A DNA stretch of 64,000 nt from Thalassobacillus devorans (GCF_900176565.1 NZ_FXEH01000005.1:397384-461383); one strand, 5' to 3'; counted from the stretch's first letter, positions 8,732 through 17,318 are shown. Program-made: numbers and translations. The notes: a model not told the origin generated them from the letters alone.

Positions 8732-9754
8732 TTACTTCCTGGTCATGCAGGAATCCCGCTCCACAATCACCGTTGGTACGATGACACTCTTTTTGAACAT
8801 CTTGTCGCTTCCAAGCTGAGCCACGAGGCAATCCGCAGATTCATATCCAAGCTGATAGGGTTGAGTATCCACTGTTGTCAGTGGCGGATTGGCCAATCGG
8901 GAGATAATCGTATTATTAAAACTGATCACACTCATCTCTTCCGGAATTCGAATTCCTTGTTCCTGAAGAGCCTGCATAACAGTTAGCGCGTTAAAATCAT
9001 CGGTAACTATCAATGCTGTAGGCGGTTCATCAACGCTAAGTAATTCTCCTACAGCTTTTTTAGCATCACCATTGTTCAGCTGGATATTTTTATAAAACCT
9101 ATCGGGAATATCGATACCGTAGGCAGCCACAGCTTGTTGGAATCCAGTTAATCGGGCGGTAGTAACCTCAAAATGAGTATCCCCGCCAATATAACCAATC
9201 TTTTCATGACCGAGATTAATCAAAAATTCTGCTACTTCTTTACTTGCCTGCACATTATCATTGTCCACGTATATAATATCTTTGGCATCTGCAGTAGGTT
9301 TCCCGATCATGACAAATGGGAAATTACGTTCGCGCAAATATGGGACTACTTGATCGTCTTCCTTCGAATAAAGAACGATCACTCCGTCCACACGTTTTCC
9401 TTGAACCATCTTGATGACATCGCGATAAATCGCATCTTCCGAATCACCTGTTGTAATATTGATACTATAATCATGTTTATGACAGGAAGCGCTAATTCCT
9501 CGCAGCACATCGGAAAAGAATGGATTGTCGAATGAATGGCTGGATGAACCCTTCATCACGATTCCAATCGTCTGAGTTGATTGCTGTACAAGCATCCGTC
9601 CACTGAAATTCAAATGGTAGCCCATTTCCTCCATGACCTTCCGTACTTTCCGTTTCGTCTTCTCACTGATCCTCGGGCTGTCGGTAAGGACGCGTGATAC
9701 CGTGGATGGCGCCACATTCGCCTGTTTCGCTACATCTTTGATTGTAACTGACAC
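8732..9754 (-). CDS. LacI-family transcriptional repressor of the glycoside operon
   Basis: A 340-residue regulator with the N-terminal helix-turn-helix TIKDVAKQANVAPSTVSRVL (residues 4-23) and a periplasmic-binding-protein-like effector domain (IGIVMKGSS to the end). The sequence is MalR-like. It is encoded in the middle of the operon, between the permease genes and the catabolic genes, so it would regulate its own synthesis. Two near-identical palindromes around ACGT upstream of the binding-protein gene are good candidate operators. The start is GTG, preceded by AGGAGTGG. The inducer is presumably the imported sugar or an intermediate. Confidence 0.9.
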   Translation of the reverse strand: MSVTIKDVAKQANVAPSTVSRVLTDSPRISEKTKRKVRKVMEEMGYHLNFSGRMLVQQSTQTIGIVMKGSSSHSFDNPFFSDVLRGISASCHKHDYSINITTGDSEDAIYRDVIKMVQGKRVDGVIVLYSKEDDQVVPYLRERNFPFVMIGKPTADAKDIIYVDNDNVQASKEVAEFLINLGHEKIGYIGGDTHFEVTTARLTGFQQAVAAYGIDIPDRFYKNIQLNNGDAKKAVGELLSVDEPPTALIVTDDFNALTVMQALQEQGIRIPEEMSVISFNNTIISRLANPPLTTVDTQPYQLGYESADCLVAQLGSDKMFKKSVIVPTVIVERDSCMTRK

Positions 9755-9774
9755 CTTCGATCCACTCCTGTCTA

Positions 9775-10596
9775 TTATTTTACCGCGCCCTCAGACACCC
9801 CATTGATAATCTGTTTTTGAGCGAAAAAGTATCCAATGATGACTGGAATGATGGCAATCGTCAGACCAGCCAGAGCCAAATGCCACTGTTTTGTATACTG
9901 ACCAAAGAAATAGAACATTTTCAAAGGTATCGTTGCATTTGCTTCGCTTAACACAAGAGACGGGAGCAAGTAGTCATTCCAAATCCAAATAACATTCAGT
10001 ATCCCGACTGTCACCGAGATAGGTTTCAACAATGGGAAGATGATTTTCCAGAATAACTGGAAGCGATTTGCTCCATCAATGATTGCTGCTTCATCCAATG
10101 ATCTCGATACACCGGTCATGGCACCATGGTATAAAAATATTGACAAGCTGCACCCGAATCCTAAATACATAAAAATCAACCCTGCGGCATTAAGCATATC
10201 TGCCTGCCCAAAAATTGAAATCAACGGGATCATTACTGATTGGAATGGGATCAGCATAGCCGCCACAAACACAAAGAATAAGAAGCCGCTGAACTTACTT
10301 TTATTTCTTGCCAGCGCATAGCCAGCCATTGATGAAAAAATGATAATAATTCCTACACTGAGTCCAGTGATCATCACGGAATTGAACAAAGATTTTAAGA
10401 AACTGAGATCAATGAACGCCTGGATGAAGTTATCGAATTCCCAGGTTTCAGGAAGGCCAAGTACTCCGCTGAAAATATCCCGTTTCGTTTTAAAGGCATT
10501 AACGATCATAAGGTAAAACGGTGCGATCCACAAAAGTCCCAAAAGGATACCGAGAATTTCGATTGAGAATAAGCTTTTCTTTTCCTTGTTTTTCAT
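9775..10596 (-). CDS. Sugar ABC transporter permease (MsmG/MalG type)
   Basis: A 273-residue inner-membrane permease with six predicted transmembrane segments and the EAA loop GVSRSLDEAAIIDGANRFQ that docks the ATPase. It belongs to the CUT1 family, which imports oligosaccharides and glycosides. Its ATG overlaps the TAA of the partner permease by one base (TAATG), showing coupled translation. No ATPase gene is present in the operon, so a shared ATPase such as MsmX elsewhere in the genome is expected (known for Bacillus CUT1 systems). Confidence 0.93.
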   Translation of the reverse strand: MKNKEKKSLFSIEILGILLGLLWIAPFYLMIVNAFKTKRDIFSGVLGLPETWEFDNFIQAFIDLSFLKSLFNSVMITGLSVGIIIIFSSMAGYALARNKSKFSGFLFFVFVAAMLIPFQSVMIPLISIFGQADMLNAAGLIFMYLGFGCSLSIFLYHGAMTGVSRSLDEAAIIDGANRFQLFWKIIFPLLKPISVTVGILNVIWIWNDYLLPSLVLSEANATIPLKMFYFFGQYTKQWHLALAGLTIAIIPVIIGYFFAQKQIINGVSEGAVK

Positions 10597-11456
10597 TACA
10601 TCTCAACCTCTCGTTTCTTATTGTAGTAAACCTGTGTCAGCGCCACGACAGCAACAATCAAGAAGAAAATGACTGCTTTTGCCTGGGCATAGGACATTTG
10701 GTTATCGGAAAAGGCAGTCCGGACAATCTCCATCGCAACCATCTGTGTGGAATTATACGGTCCGCCGTTGGTCAGTGATAAGTTCTGGTCATAAATCTTA
10801 AATGATGTAGAAAGTGTCAGGAACATACTGATTGTGAAAGCTGGTGCCACAAGCGGGAAAGTGATATTTTTAAAGCGTTGAAAGCTGCTGGCCCCATCGA
10901 TTTTAGCTGCTTCAATCAACTCTTTAGGAATATTCTCCAAGTAGGCGATATAAATGATCATAATGTAGCCTGCCATTTGCCATGACGTCAGGATGACCAA
11001 TCCCCAAAAACCTGTTTCGGTAGTTGACAGCCAGCCTTTCATTCCTTCAACGCCAAGCAAATCGCCAACATCGCCAAACACACTGATAAAAATAAACTGC
11101 CAAATAAACCCTAAAATCAGACCACCTATAAGATTTGGCATGAAGAAGACAGTGCGAAGCAAGTTATTCGTCTTAATATTACGAGTAACAATCAATGCCA
11201 ATGCCAGGCCAAAAAAGTTCAACAATAACACGGAAGCTACCGCAAACTTTATCGTAAACCAGATCGAATTCATAAACTCTTGTTCCTGGAACAGATTTAT
11301 GTAATGTTCCAACCCGATAAACTGTGTCGCTCTTAAACCATTCCAATCGGTAAATGAATAGAACAGCCCATAAATGAATGGAATGACAACAACAATTCCT
11401 AATGCCAGGATTACAGGGGTAAGAAATAGCCAAAAAGCCGGACTGCGATTTTGCAT
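10596..11456 (-). CDS. Sugar ABC transporter permease (MsmF/MalF type)
   Basis: A 286-residue permease that pairs with the following gene. It opens with RSPAFWLFLTPVILALGI, carries FTDWNG after the first membrane helix and the EAA loop NIPKELIEAAKIDGASSFQR. The start is the ATG after GGAGGAGATACAC. A frame extended 51 codons upstream has no ribosome site and is polar, unlike family N-termini. It is the second gene of the operon, after the solute-binding lipoprotein. It imports an unidentified glycoside. Confidence 0.92.
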   Translation of the reverse strand: MQNRSPAFWLFLTPVILALGIVVVIPFIYGLFYSFTDWNGLRATQFIGLEHYINLFQEQEFMNSIWFTIKFAVASVLLLNFFGLALALIVTRNIKTNNLLRTVFFMPNLIGGLILGFIWQFIFISVFGDVGDLLGVEGMKGWLSTTETGFWGLVILTSWQMAGYIMIIYIAYLENIPKELIEAAKIDGASSFQRFKNITFPLVAPAFTISMFLTLSTSFKIYDQNLSLTNGGPYNSTQMVAMEIVRTAFSDNQMSYAQAKAVIFFLIVAVVALTQVYYNKKREVEM

Positions 11457-11654
11457 GTGTATCTCCTCCAATAACTGAGCACGATAACCACTATTGCTAT
11501 CGCTCGTGGTTTGTTGCTTCTGGTGCAGAACGGATGAATAAATGAAAACATCTCGACTATCAGGGAAATCGGTATCTGACCGATACCTGACAGAAGAGAT
11601 ATTTTCCAAAGTTGCCCAAAAACGAACAACCTTTATGACAGCATGATTATTTAA

Positions 11655-12962
11655 TTACTGACGTGATTTTTCCCAATCATTACGGGCATTCTCTTCTACT
11701 TCTTCCCAAGTGATATCCCCGCTTAAATACTGCTGCATATTGACCGCCAGGCTTCCTTCTGTCCAGTTGGTTGGCGCGCCAAGGAAGACCCATCCTAATG
11801 TATTGCCTTCCGCTGCATATTCATAGATATCTTTGGAAATTGGATCAGCGATTTCCTGATCTTCATACCCTTCGTATGCCGGAATGAACTTGAACTCTTC
11901 TGTTACAAACTTTTTACCTTCCTCGGAAGTATACATCCAGTCCAGGAAGTCCTTACTTGCCTGGACAACTTCTTCTTCTGACTCTTTATTAACAGACCAG
12001 TACATTGGAACACCTACAGGAAGGCTGCCTTCATATCCTTCTACAGGAATTGGCATGATGCCTACATTATTCTCTGCCATTTCTGGATCCATCTCCTGAA
12101 TAGTGTTATACACCCAGTTACCTTGCTGAATCATAGCGACTTCTCCAAGAGAGAACAATTCTTCAACCTGTTGAGAATAGTCCAGGCTCAATGTAGGTTG
12201 TACAGAATATTCGTTCTGAAGGTCTAAGAAACGTTTCATTTGATCTCCCATCGCAAATTCAACGCTGTCGGCATTATAAGCTTCCATAACATCGTGGTTG
12301 AATTCATCTGCTAAGAATGCGTTTGCTAAATGGTTTCCGATAACCCATGTTTCTTTAGCTGGTAAAGCGAATGGAGCCTGAATACCCAACTCATCTTTTT
12401 TACTTTCCAATAATTCGGTTGCTTCCACTAAATCCTCATGTGTCTTAATCTCAGCTGGGTCAATGCCTGCTTCTTCAAAGATTTGTTTATTATAAAGAAT
12501 ACCGTAGCCTTCCTGGTTGAATGGCAAACCAAGTGTTTCTCCATCTTTATCGACACTTGTCAGCGTGCCGTCAAGCGCTGCATTAGCAGCATCGGTATCA
12601 GAGAGATCTGCCAGGTAGTCTTCATATTGCTCCAAGTCGGAAGGTCCGCCAATGTTAAAAATGTCCGGTTCTTCACCGGAAGAGAACGACGTTTTCAATG
12701 AGGAGCCATAATCATTACCGCCTCCGACTGTTTTGACATTAATATTTACATCAGGGTTTTCTTCTTCATACTTGTCTGTCAGCTCTTCAAATTGGTTTTT
12801 GAATTCTACTTTAAATTGGAAAATATCAATGGTTACCTGATCTCCCGAATTTTCGTCTGAATTGGAAGTTGAACTGGAATCTTCACCAAAAGAACAACCA
12901 GTCAACGCAATAGTGGATGCCAATAAAGCAGAGGCTATTCCGTAAAACTTTTTCTTCTTCAT
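11655..12962 (-). CDS. Extracellular sugar-binding lipoprotein of the ABC transporter
   Basis: A 435-residue family-1 solute-binding protein. The N-terminus MKKKKFYGIASALLASTIALTGC is a lipoprotein signal (residues 1-23) with lipobox LTGC, followed by an acidic Ser/Asp/Glu-rich linker that tethers the protein outside the membrane. Conserved blocks include IFNIGGPSDLEQYEDYLADLS, GLPFNQEGYGILYNKQIFEEAG and the C-terminal QQYLSGDITWEEV. The many acidic residues fit a halophile. The start is the ATG after AAAGGGAGTGTCTAGT. The upstream 18 codons of open frame lack a ribosome site. It is the first gene of the operon, behind two LacI-type operators. Confidence 0.93.
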   Translation of the reverse strand: MKKKKFYGIASALLASTIALTGCSFGEDSSSTSNSDENSGDQVTIDIFQFKVEFKNQFEELTDKYEEENPDVNINVKTVGGGNDYGSSLKTSFSSGEEPDIFNIGGPSDLEQYEDYLADLSDTDAANAALDGTLTSVDKDGETLGLPFNQEGYGILYNKQIFEEAGIDPAEIKTHEDLVEATELLESKKDELGIQAPFALPAKETWVIGNHLANAFLADEFNHDVMEAYNADSVEFAMGDQMKRFLDLQNEYSVQPTLSLDYSQQVEELFSLGEVAMIQQGNWVYNTIQEMDPEMAENNVGIMPIPVEGYEGSLPVGVPMYWSVNKESEEEVVQASKDFLDWMYTSEEGKKFVTEEFKFIPAYEGYEDQEIADPISKDIYEYAAEGNTLGWVFLGAPTNWTEGSLAVNMQQYLSGDITWEEVEENARNDWEKSRQ

Positions 12963-13046
12963 ACTAGACACTCCCTTTAGAATGGTTTGATTGTATGCGC
13001 TTCCACGCATCCACAAAAAAAGTCAACGAATCAGTAGATTAATAGA

Positions 13047-13092
13047 AACACTTGGTTTATCGCCAAGTCCTTATGGCGAAAGCCTAAGTGTT
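13047..13092 (-). promoter_or_regulatory. Nested hairpin in the 5' leader of the sugar operon
   Basis: Outer arms AACACTTGG and CCTAAGTGTT pair (one mismatch), with an inner TCGCCA/TGGCGA stem. It lies 85 bases before the binding-protein start and has no T-run. It could stabilise the transcript or mark processing. Function unknown. Confidence 0.4.
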
Positions 13093-13150
13093 ACTTATAC
13101 TTTAATCCTTCAACAAAGTGAAACGTTCATAAAGTACTAGAAAAAACCAG

Positions 13151-13164
13151 TGCATACGTTTGCA
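13151..13164. promoter_or_regulatory. LacI-type operator O1
   Basis: TGCATACGTTTGCA is an imperfect palindrome centred on ACGT, the form expected for LacI-family regulators. A half-site AATGCAAACC follows at 13181. It lies upstream of the binding-protein gene. Confidence 0.65.
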
Positions 13165-13240
13165 TTCTGGTATGTAAAAAAATGCAAACCATTAAAAAGA
13201 CACTCAATAAAGCCATAATCGATGCATTGCGCAATTTTTG

Positions 13241-13254
13241 TGAATACGTTTGCA
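13241..13254. promoter_or_regulatory. LacI-type operator O2
   Basis: TGAATACGTTTGCA shares 13 of 14 bases with O1, in the same orientation and 90 bases further upstream. The pair could support looping by a tetramer or flank the promoter. Confidence 0.6.
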
Positions 13255-13360
13255 TAAAATCATTAATCAAATAATATCACGCATAAAATAGAAAAACAAT
13301 AGTAATTTTCAGATAAATTGTCGAATGTATTGTATAATATTGACTCAGTAAAGATGCCAT

Positions 13361-13399
13361 ACACCTTGGAGCCCTCCAAATTCTGGAGGATCCGGGGTA
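13361..13399. repeat. Recurrent GC-rich terminator-like hairpin, degenerate copy
   Basis: GGAGCCCTCC followed by AATTCT and GGAGGATCCGGGGT is a partly decayed copy of the hairpin family seen at 18435, 32204, 33136 and 52662. It lies between the sugar operon and the ferritin terminator. Confidence 0.5.
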
Positions 13400-13410
13400 A
13401 GAGAGGAAAG

Positions 13411-13452
13411 CAGAAAAAACTCCAGCGAGCCTTTTTGGGACTCCTGGAGTTC
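13411..13452 (-). terminator. Terminator of the ferritin-like gene
   Basis: AACTCCAG pairs with CTGGAGTT, with GAGTCCC/GGCTC pairing inside. On the minus strand the stem ends in TTTTTT. It begins 12 bases after the stop codon. Confidence 0.85.
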
Positions 13453-13463
13453 TCTACCGGTTT

Positions 13464-13898
13464 TTACTGAAGTCGTGGATCTGCCAGCAGACGATCCATT
13501 TCTTCCATATGGTGTGTTTCATCGGCGATCATATCGTCAAGCTTTACGACTAGTTCCGTGAGACCAAGCTCTTCCGCTTGTTCTTTACGAATTTCATAGC
13601 GCTTGATCGTTTCTTCCTCTGATTTACGTGCTTCTTCCAGCATTTCTTTCACGTTTTCCAGCTGCTTCACTTCTGCAGGCTTCGTGGTCGGTGTCCCACC
13701 TAATGTTTTGATTTTTTCAGACAAGTACAGCGCATGTCCCTGCTCGTCACTAATTTCACCTTCAAAGAATGGTTTCAACACGGAGTAGTATAATCCATCC
13801 ACTGTAGCAGCGTTGAATGTGTACATAATTGAAGCTGCATACTCATGTGCCAAGTCTTCATTCAAACCGTCAATCAGTTCTTTCATTTTTGCATCCAT
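13464..13898 (-). CDS. Ferritin-like (Dps/bacterioferritin-type) iron-binding protein
   Basis: A 144-residue four-helix-bundle protein: HEYAASIMYTFNAATVDGL on helix 1, FFEGEISDEQGHALYLSEKI with the Glu/His iron ligands, and ADETHHMEEMDRLL near the end, giving the E...ExxH pattern of a di-iron site twice. It probably stores iron or removes peroxide in the cytoplasm. A well-formed SigB-type promoter lies 50 bases upstream, so induction by general stress is likely. The ATG follows AAAGGATGTTGTTTA. It is a single-gene unit closed by its own terminator. Whether it forms 12- or 24-mers cannot be told. Confidence 0.85.
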   Translation of the reverse strand: MDAKMKELIDGLNEDLAHEYAASIMYTFNAATVDGLYYSVLKPFFEGEISDEQGHALYLSEKIKTLGGTPTTKPAEVKQLENVKEMLEEARKSEEETIKRYEIRKEQAEELGLTELVVKLDDMIADETHHMEEMDRLLADPRLQ

Positions 13899-13947
13899 TA
13901 AACAACATCCTTTCTAAAATAGTTGTTTCGTTCATCCCATTATACCT

Positions 13948-13973
13948 ATACCCGTATCGCCCTGTACTTAAAC
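13948..13973 (-). promoter_or_regulatory. SigB (general stress) promoter
   Basis: On the minus strand GTTTAA, a 14-base spacer and GGGTAT match the B. subtilis SigB consensus (GTTTAW, 12-15 bases, GGGWAT). It lies 50 bases upstream of the ferritin-like gene. Confidence 0.7.
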
Positions 13974-14104
13974 CTTTCTCTATCTATGTACCATTGTAGA
14001 GAAATGTAAAACATCAAGAAGTGAGAAACATCACAGTTAGCTAACACCTGTCCTAATTTATTCTTAACTAAAATACAAATCAAATACATGAAAATCTAAC
14101 GGGT

Positions 14105-14142
14105 CACCCCAGGTCCTCCAAATATTGGATAACCCGGGGTTG
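14105..14142. repeat. Degenerate copy of the recurrent GC-rich hairpin
   Basis: CACCCCAGGTCCTCCAAA is followed by TTGGATAACCCGGGGTTG. The arms still pair for about ten positions. Apart from this and the leader hairpin at 14266, nothing gene-like was seen in 13974-14401. Confidence 0.5.
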
Positions 14143-14265
14143 TTTACATTTTTTGATTCTAATTGTTAGTTCTATTACGTATTAATTACATAATTATTAA
14201 ATTATTCCCACATTAATTGAAACCTTTTTACGTGCAATAATTTTTATGGTAGTTTATAAAAGGGG

Positions 14266-14299
14266 AAAAAGCGACCCAGCCTCGAGTTCGGTCGTTTTT
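14266..14299 (+). promoter_or_regulatory. Terminator-like leader hairpin before the symporter gene
   Basis: AAAAAGCGACC pairs with GGTCGTTTTT (one extra G) and ends in a T-run, 100 bases before the symporter start. It could be an attenuator or the terminator of a short leader RNA. Confidence 0.45.
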
Positions 14300-14401
14300 A
14301 TAGAAAAACACCCCTGCGAGACTGGTCTCACCCACTATCCATTCCAACCCGCAACCACAAACAATTGAATACCATCACTTAACACAGGAGGGAACAAAAC
14401 T

Positions 14402-15643
14402 ATGAAATTGACAACCAAGATTCTCATCGGTCTTCTTCTCGGTGCTGCTGTAGGTCTATTTCTGCATTTTTCCGCACCGGAGTTGTTCACTACATTAGAT
14501 ACCTATATCTTCAGTCCGCTCGGTACCATCTTCCTTAACCTCATCAAGATGCTCGTCGTACCGATCGTATTCTTTTCAATTACTTTAGGGGTAGCATCAC
14601 TCGGTGATCCAAAAAAGTTGGGTCGTATCGGTGGTAAAACAATCGCCTTTTTCCTTGCTACTACCACAGTAGCTATTACGATTGCAATCGCACTCGCGTA
14701 TGCCTTCCAGCCAGGAAGCGGCGACTTCAATACAGCTGGTGCTGAGTATGAAAGCCAGGAAGCACCAACCGTAATCGAAACATTCACCAATATCATTCCG
14801 ACTAATCCTATCCAGGCGATGACGGAAGCCAATATGCTTCAAATCATTGCATTTTCGATTTTTATCGGTTTCGCACTAGCCATGCTTGGCAAAAAGACAG
14901 AAAGTGTCATGAGAGTCATTGAACAGGGTAATGAAATTATGATGTTTTTAGTAAACGTCATCATGAAGTTTGCGCCTTATGGTGCGTTCGGTCTCCTTGC
15001 GTCTGCTATTGGAACAATGGGATTGGACGGTGCAAAGGCAATGGCTGCCTATATGCTCGTCGTTATTGCGGTATTATTTATCCATCTATTCGCTGTCTAT
15101 GGTTCAGTGGTTTCTTTCTTAGGCAAAATGAATCCTGTATTCTTTTTCAAAAAATTCTTCCCGGCAGCAACAGTGGCCTTCAGTACATCGAGTTCCAGTG
15201 CCACCCTGCCGATTTCCATGAAAACCGCACAGGAAGAGTTGAAAGTCCCTAAGCCTGTCAGCAGTTTCGTACAGCCATTGGGAGCTACGATCAATATGGA
15301 CGGAACAGCAATTATGCAAGGGGTTGCAACCATTTTTATTGCTCAAGTCTATGCAACCGACCTGGCATTCAGCCAGTTGGTTATGGTCGTAGTTGTTGCC
15401 GTACTTGCTAGTATCGGTACAGCGGGTGTTCCAGGGGTTGGATTGATCATGCTGGCAATGGTGCTTAATCAGGTCGCACTGCCGGTAGAAGGTATTGCGT
15501 TAATCCTCGGTATCGACCGTCTCCTTGACATGCTGCGTACAGCTGTCAACGTCTATGGCGATGCTGCCTGTGCAGTAGTCGTTGCAGAATCCGAGAAAAA
15601 ACACGGAATACCTGAACAGCCTGCGGCTGAAGAAATTTCGTAG
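14402..15643 (+). CDS. Dicarboxylate/amino acid:cation symporter (DAACS family)
   Basis: A 413-residue sodium- or proton-coupled transporter of the glutamate/C4-dicarboxylate family (GltP/GltT/DctA-like), importing Glu/Asp or succinate/fumarate/malate. It shows the serine-rich re-entrant loop FSTSSSSATLP (near residue 260), the NMDGT motif of TM7 (near residue 298) and the TM8 block GIDRLLDMLRTAVNVYGDA that binds substrate. Eight transmembrane helices fit the hydrophobic pattern. The ATG follows CAGGAGGGAACAAAACT. It is monocistronic, with a leader hairpin in front and a strong terminator behind. Which substrate is used cannot be fixed from sequence. Confidence 0.92.
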   Translation: MKLTTKILIGLLLGAAVGLFLHFSAPELFTTLDTYIFSPLGTIFLNLIKMLVVPIVFFSITLGVASLGDPKKLGRIGGKTIAFFLATTTVAITIAIALAYAFQPGSGDFNTAGAEYESQEAPTVIETFTNIIPTNPIQAMTEANMLQIIAFSIFIGFALAMLGKKTESVMRVIEQGNEIMMFLVNVIMKFAPYGAFGLLASAIGTMGLDGAKAMAAYMLVVIAVLFIHLFAVYGSVVSFLGKMNPVFFFKKFFPAATVAFSTSSSSATLPISMKTAQEELKVPKPVSSFVQPLGATINMDGTAIMQGVATIFIAQVYATDLAFSQLVMVVVVAVLASIGTAGVPGVGLIMLAMVLNQVALPVEGIALILGIDRLLDMLRTAVNVYGDAACAVVVAESEKKHGIPEQPAAEEIS

Positions 15644-15650
15644 TACATTT

Positions 15651-15682
15651 AAAGGAACAGGCAGTGCGCCTGTTCCTTTTTT
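15651..15682 (+). terminator. Terminator of the symporter gene
   Basis: AAAGGAACAGGC pairs with GCCTGTTCCTTT around a 5-base loop, then TTT. The 260 bases that follow, up to the cre at 15951, hold no gene I can support. Confidence 0.9.
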
Positions 15683-15950
15683 ATGCTTTAATAACTCCCA
15701 TATTTACTTACAGAAACTATAGGCGGGCGTTAAGTCAGTGTGTTATTAAGACAAGACCGATATAAGGTATAGCTTGCAATTAAGATAGTATGCCAGCCAC
15801 AGACTTATATAGGTTTATATCCATTCATATAGAAAACCCTCTTGCTTTTTCGACAAAAGTTTAAGACACTATTATTAGTCTGAATTTTCCTTCTAATCCA
15901 AATAATGAACGTACTTCTTTATTATTTTTAGATAAGAAGGTACAGACTTT

Positions 15951-15964
15951 TGTAAACGATTACA
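15951..15964. promoter_or_regulatory. cre site upstream of atoE
   Basis: TGTAAACGATTACA fits the CcpA consensus in all fixed positions. It lies 18 bases before the atoE start and directly upstream of the ribosome site, where bound CcpA would act as a roadblock. Confidence 0.72.
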
Positions 15965-15982
15965 TATCAGAGGAGGAGTTTT

Positions 15983-17314
15983 ATGTTAAAAGGAGTTACT
16001 TCTTTTTTCGACCGCCTGGTACAGCGCTATCTGCCAGACGCATTCTTATTTGCTATCATACTTACACTTGTCGTATTTTTGCTGGGAATCGGAATCACCG
16101 GAAGTTCCCCTGGTGAAATGGTGCAATACTGGGGCGATGGTTTCTGGGATCTTCTGGCGTTTGCGATGCAAATGTCACTGATTGTTGTCACTGGTTACAT
16201 ATTAGCCAATACACCAGTTGTAAAATTCATCTTAGCAAAAATAAGCAGGCTGGCCGACTCGCCTGGCAAAGCGATTGTGCTGGTCACCTTCGTCACCGCA
16301 ATTGCCTGTCTGATTAATTACGGGTTCGGACTTGTTGTCGGTGCCTTGCTTGCTGTCCATGTTGCTAAGCGGGTACCGAATGTCGATTATCGCCTTCTGA
16401 TGGCCAGCGCTTATGGCGGGTTTCTGCTTTGGCATGGTGGCTTGTCAGGGTCTATCCCCCTTACCATTGCCACAGATGACCATTTTTTAGTCGACAGTAT
16501 CGGAAGCATCCCAGTTACAGAAACACTGTTCAGCGGATTGAATATCACGATTGTACTTGTATTACTGGTGTCATTGCCGCTATTGAACTTGTGGTTATTG
16601 AGAACGAGCGGGGATTTAAGTAAAAACAATCTGGACTTTTTAGAAACAGAGTCAGCCGAGGAAGAACTGGCCGCAACCTCCGTGAGCGATATGACTCCAG
16701 CGGAGCGACTGGAAAACAGTATGATCATTTCTTTATTGATTGGAATATTAGGATTAGCTTTCATCATTTTTCATTTTTTTCAAAACGGACTGGACTTGAA
16801 TATTAATATAGTGAACTTCATTTTCTTGTTTCTCGGCATCATTTTTCATAAGACGCCAAGAAGATTTTTGAACAGTGTCACCGATGGCGTTAGAAATGCA
16901 GGCGGAATCATCATTCAGTTTCCTTTCTATGCGGGAATCATGGGAATGATGGTCGCTTCCGGCTTATCCGAACAAATGTCGCTGTGGTTCGTGAGTATCT
17001 CCACGGAATTCACGTTCCCGTTATTCGCATTCCTAAGTGCAGGAATCGTCAACTTCTTTGTTCCATCAGGAGGCGGCCAGTGGGCCGTACAGGCTCCAAT
17101 CATGATACCTGCTTCCCTGGACCTTGGAATCGATACAGCAAAAACAGCAATGGCTGTCGCCTGGGGAGACGCCTGGACAAACATGATCCAGCCATTCTGG
17201 GCATTGCCGCTCCTTGCGATTGCAGGTCTCAAAGTAAAAGACATCATGGGTTTTTGCGTCATCATCCTGTTTTGGAGCGCCATACCTATTTCCTTAGCAC
17301 TGTTATTTATTTAA
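15983..17314 (+). CDS. atoE: Short-chain fatty acid transporter, AtoE family
   Basis: A 443-residue polytopic membrane protein of the AtoE family, expected to import short-chain fatty acids such as butyrate or acetoacetate. Characteristic segments are FFDRLVQRYLPDAFLFAIILT at the start (residues 8-28, reading FF to ILT in two blocks), AYGGFLLWHGGLSGSIPL mid-protein, and FFVPSGGGQWAVQAPIM plus AWGDAWTNMIQPFWALPLL near the C-terminus, with about a dozen hydrophobic helices. AGAGGAGGAG precedes the ATG. No acyl-CoA transferase or thiolase lies beside it. The acyl-CoA ligase at 2279 is the only fatty-acid activation gene in view and also has a cre. A strong terminator follows. Confidence 0.9.
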   Translation: MLKGVTSFFDRLVQRYLPDAFLFAIILTLVVFLLGIGITGSSPGEMVQYWGDGFWDLLAFAMQMSLIVVTGYILANTPVVKFILAKISRLADSPGKAIVLVTFVTAIACLINYGFGLVVGALLAVHVAKRVPNVDYRLLMASAYGGFLLWHGGLSGSIPLTIATDDHFLVDSIGSIPVTETLFSGLNITIVLVLLVSLPLLNLWLLRTSGDLSKNNLDFLETESAEEELAATSVSDMTPAERLENSMIISLLIGILGLAFIIFHFFQNGLDLNINIVNFIFLFLGIIFHKTPRRFLNSVTDGVRNAGGIIIQFPFYAGIMGMMVASGLSEQMSLWFVSISTEFTFPLFAFLSAGIVNFFVPSGGGQWAVQAPIMIPASLDLGIDTAKTAMAVAWGDAWTNMIQPFWALPLLAIAGLKVKDIMGFCVIILFWSAIPISLALLFI

Positions 17315-17318
17315 ACAA

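Noticed and set aside
14190-14199. PerR-like box (ATAATTATTA) between ferritin and symporter genes
   Set aside because: Only the AT-rich core matches, and it is 290 bases from the ferritin gene, which already has a convincing SigB promoter.
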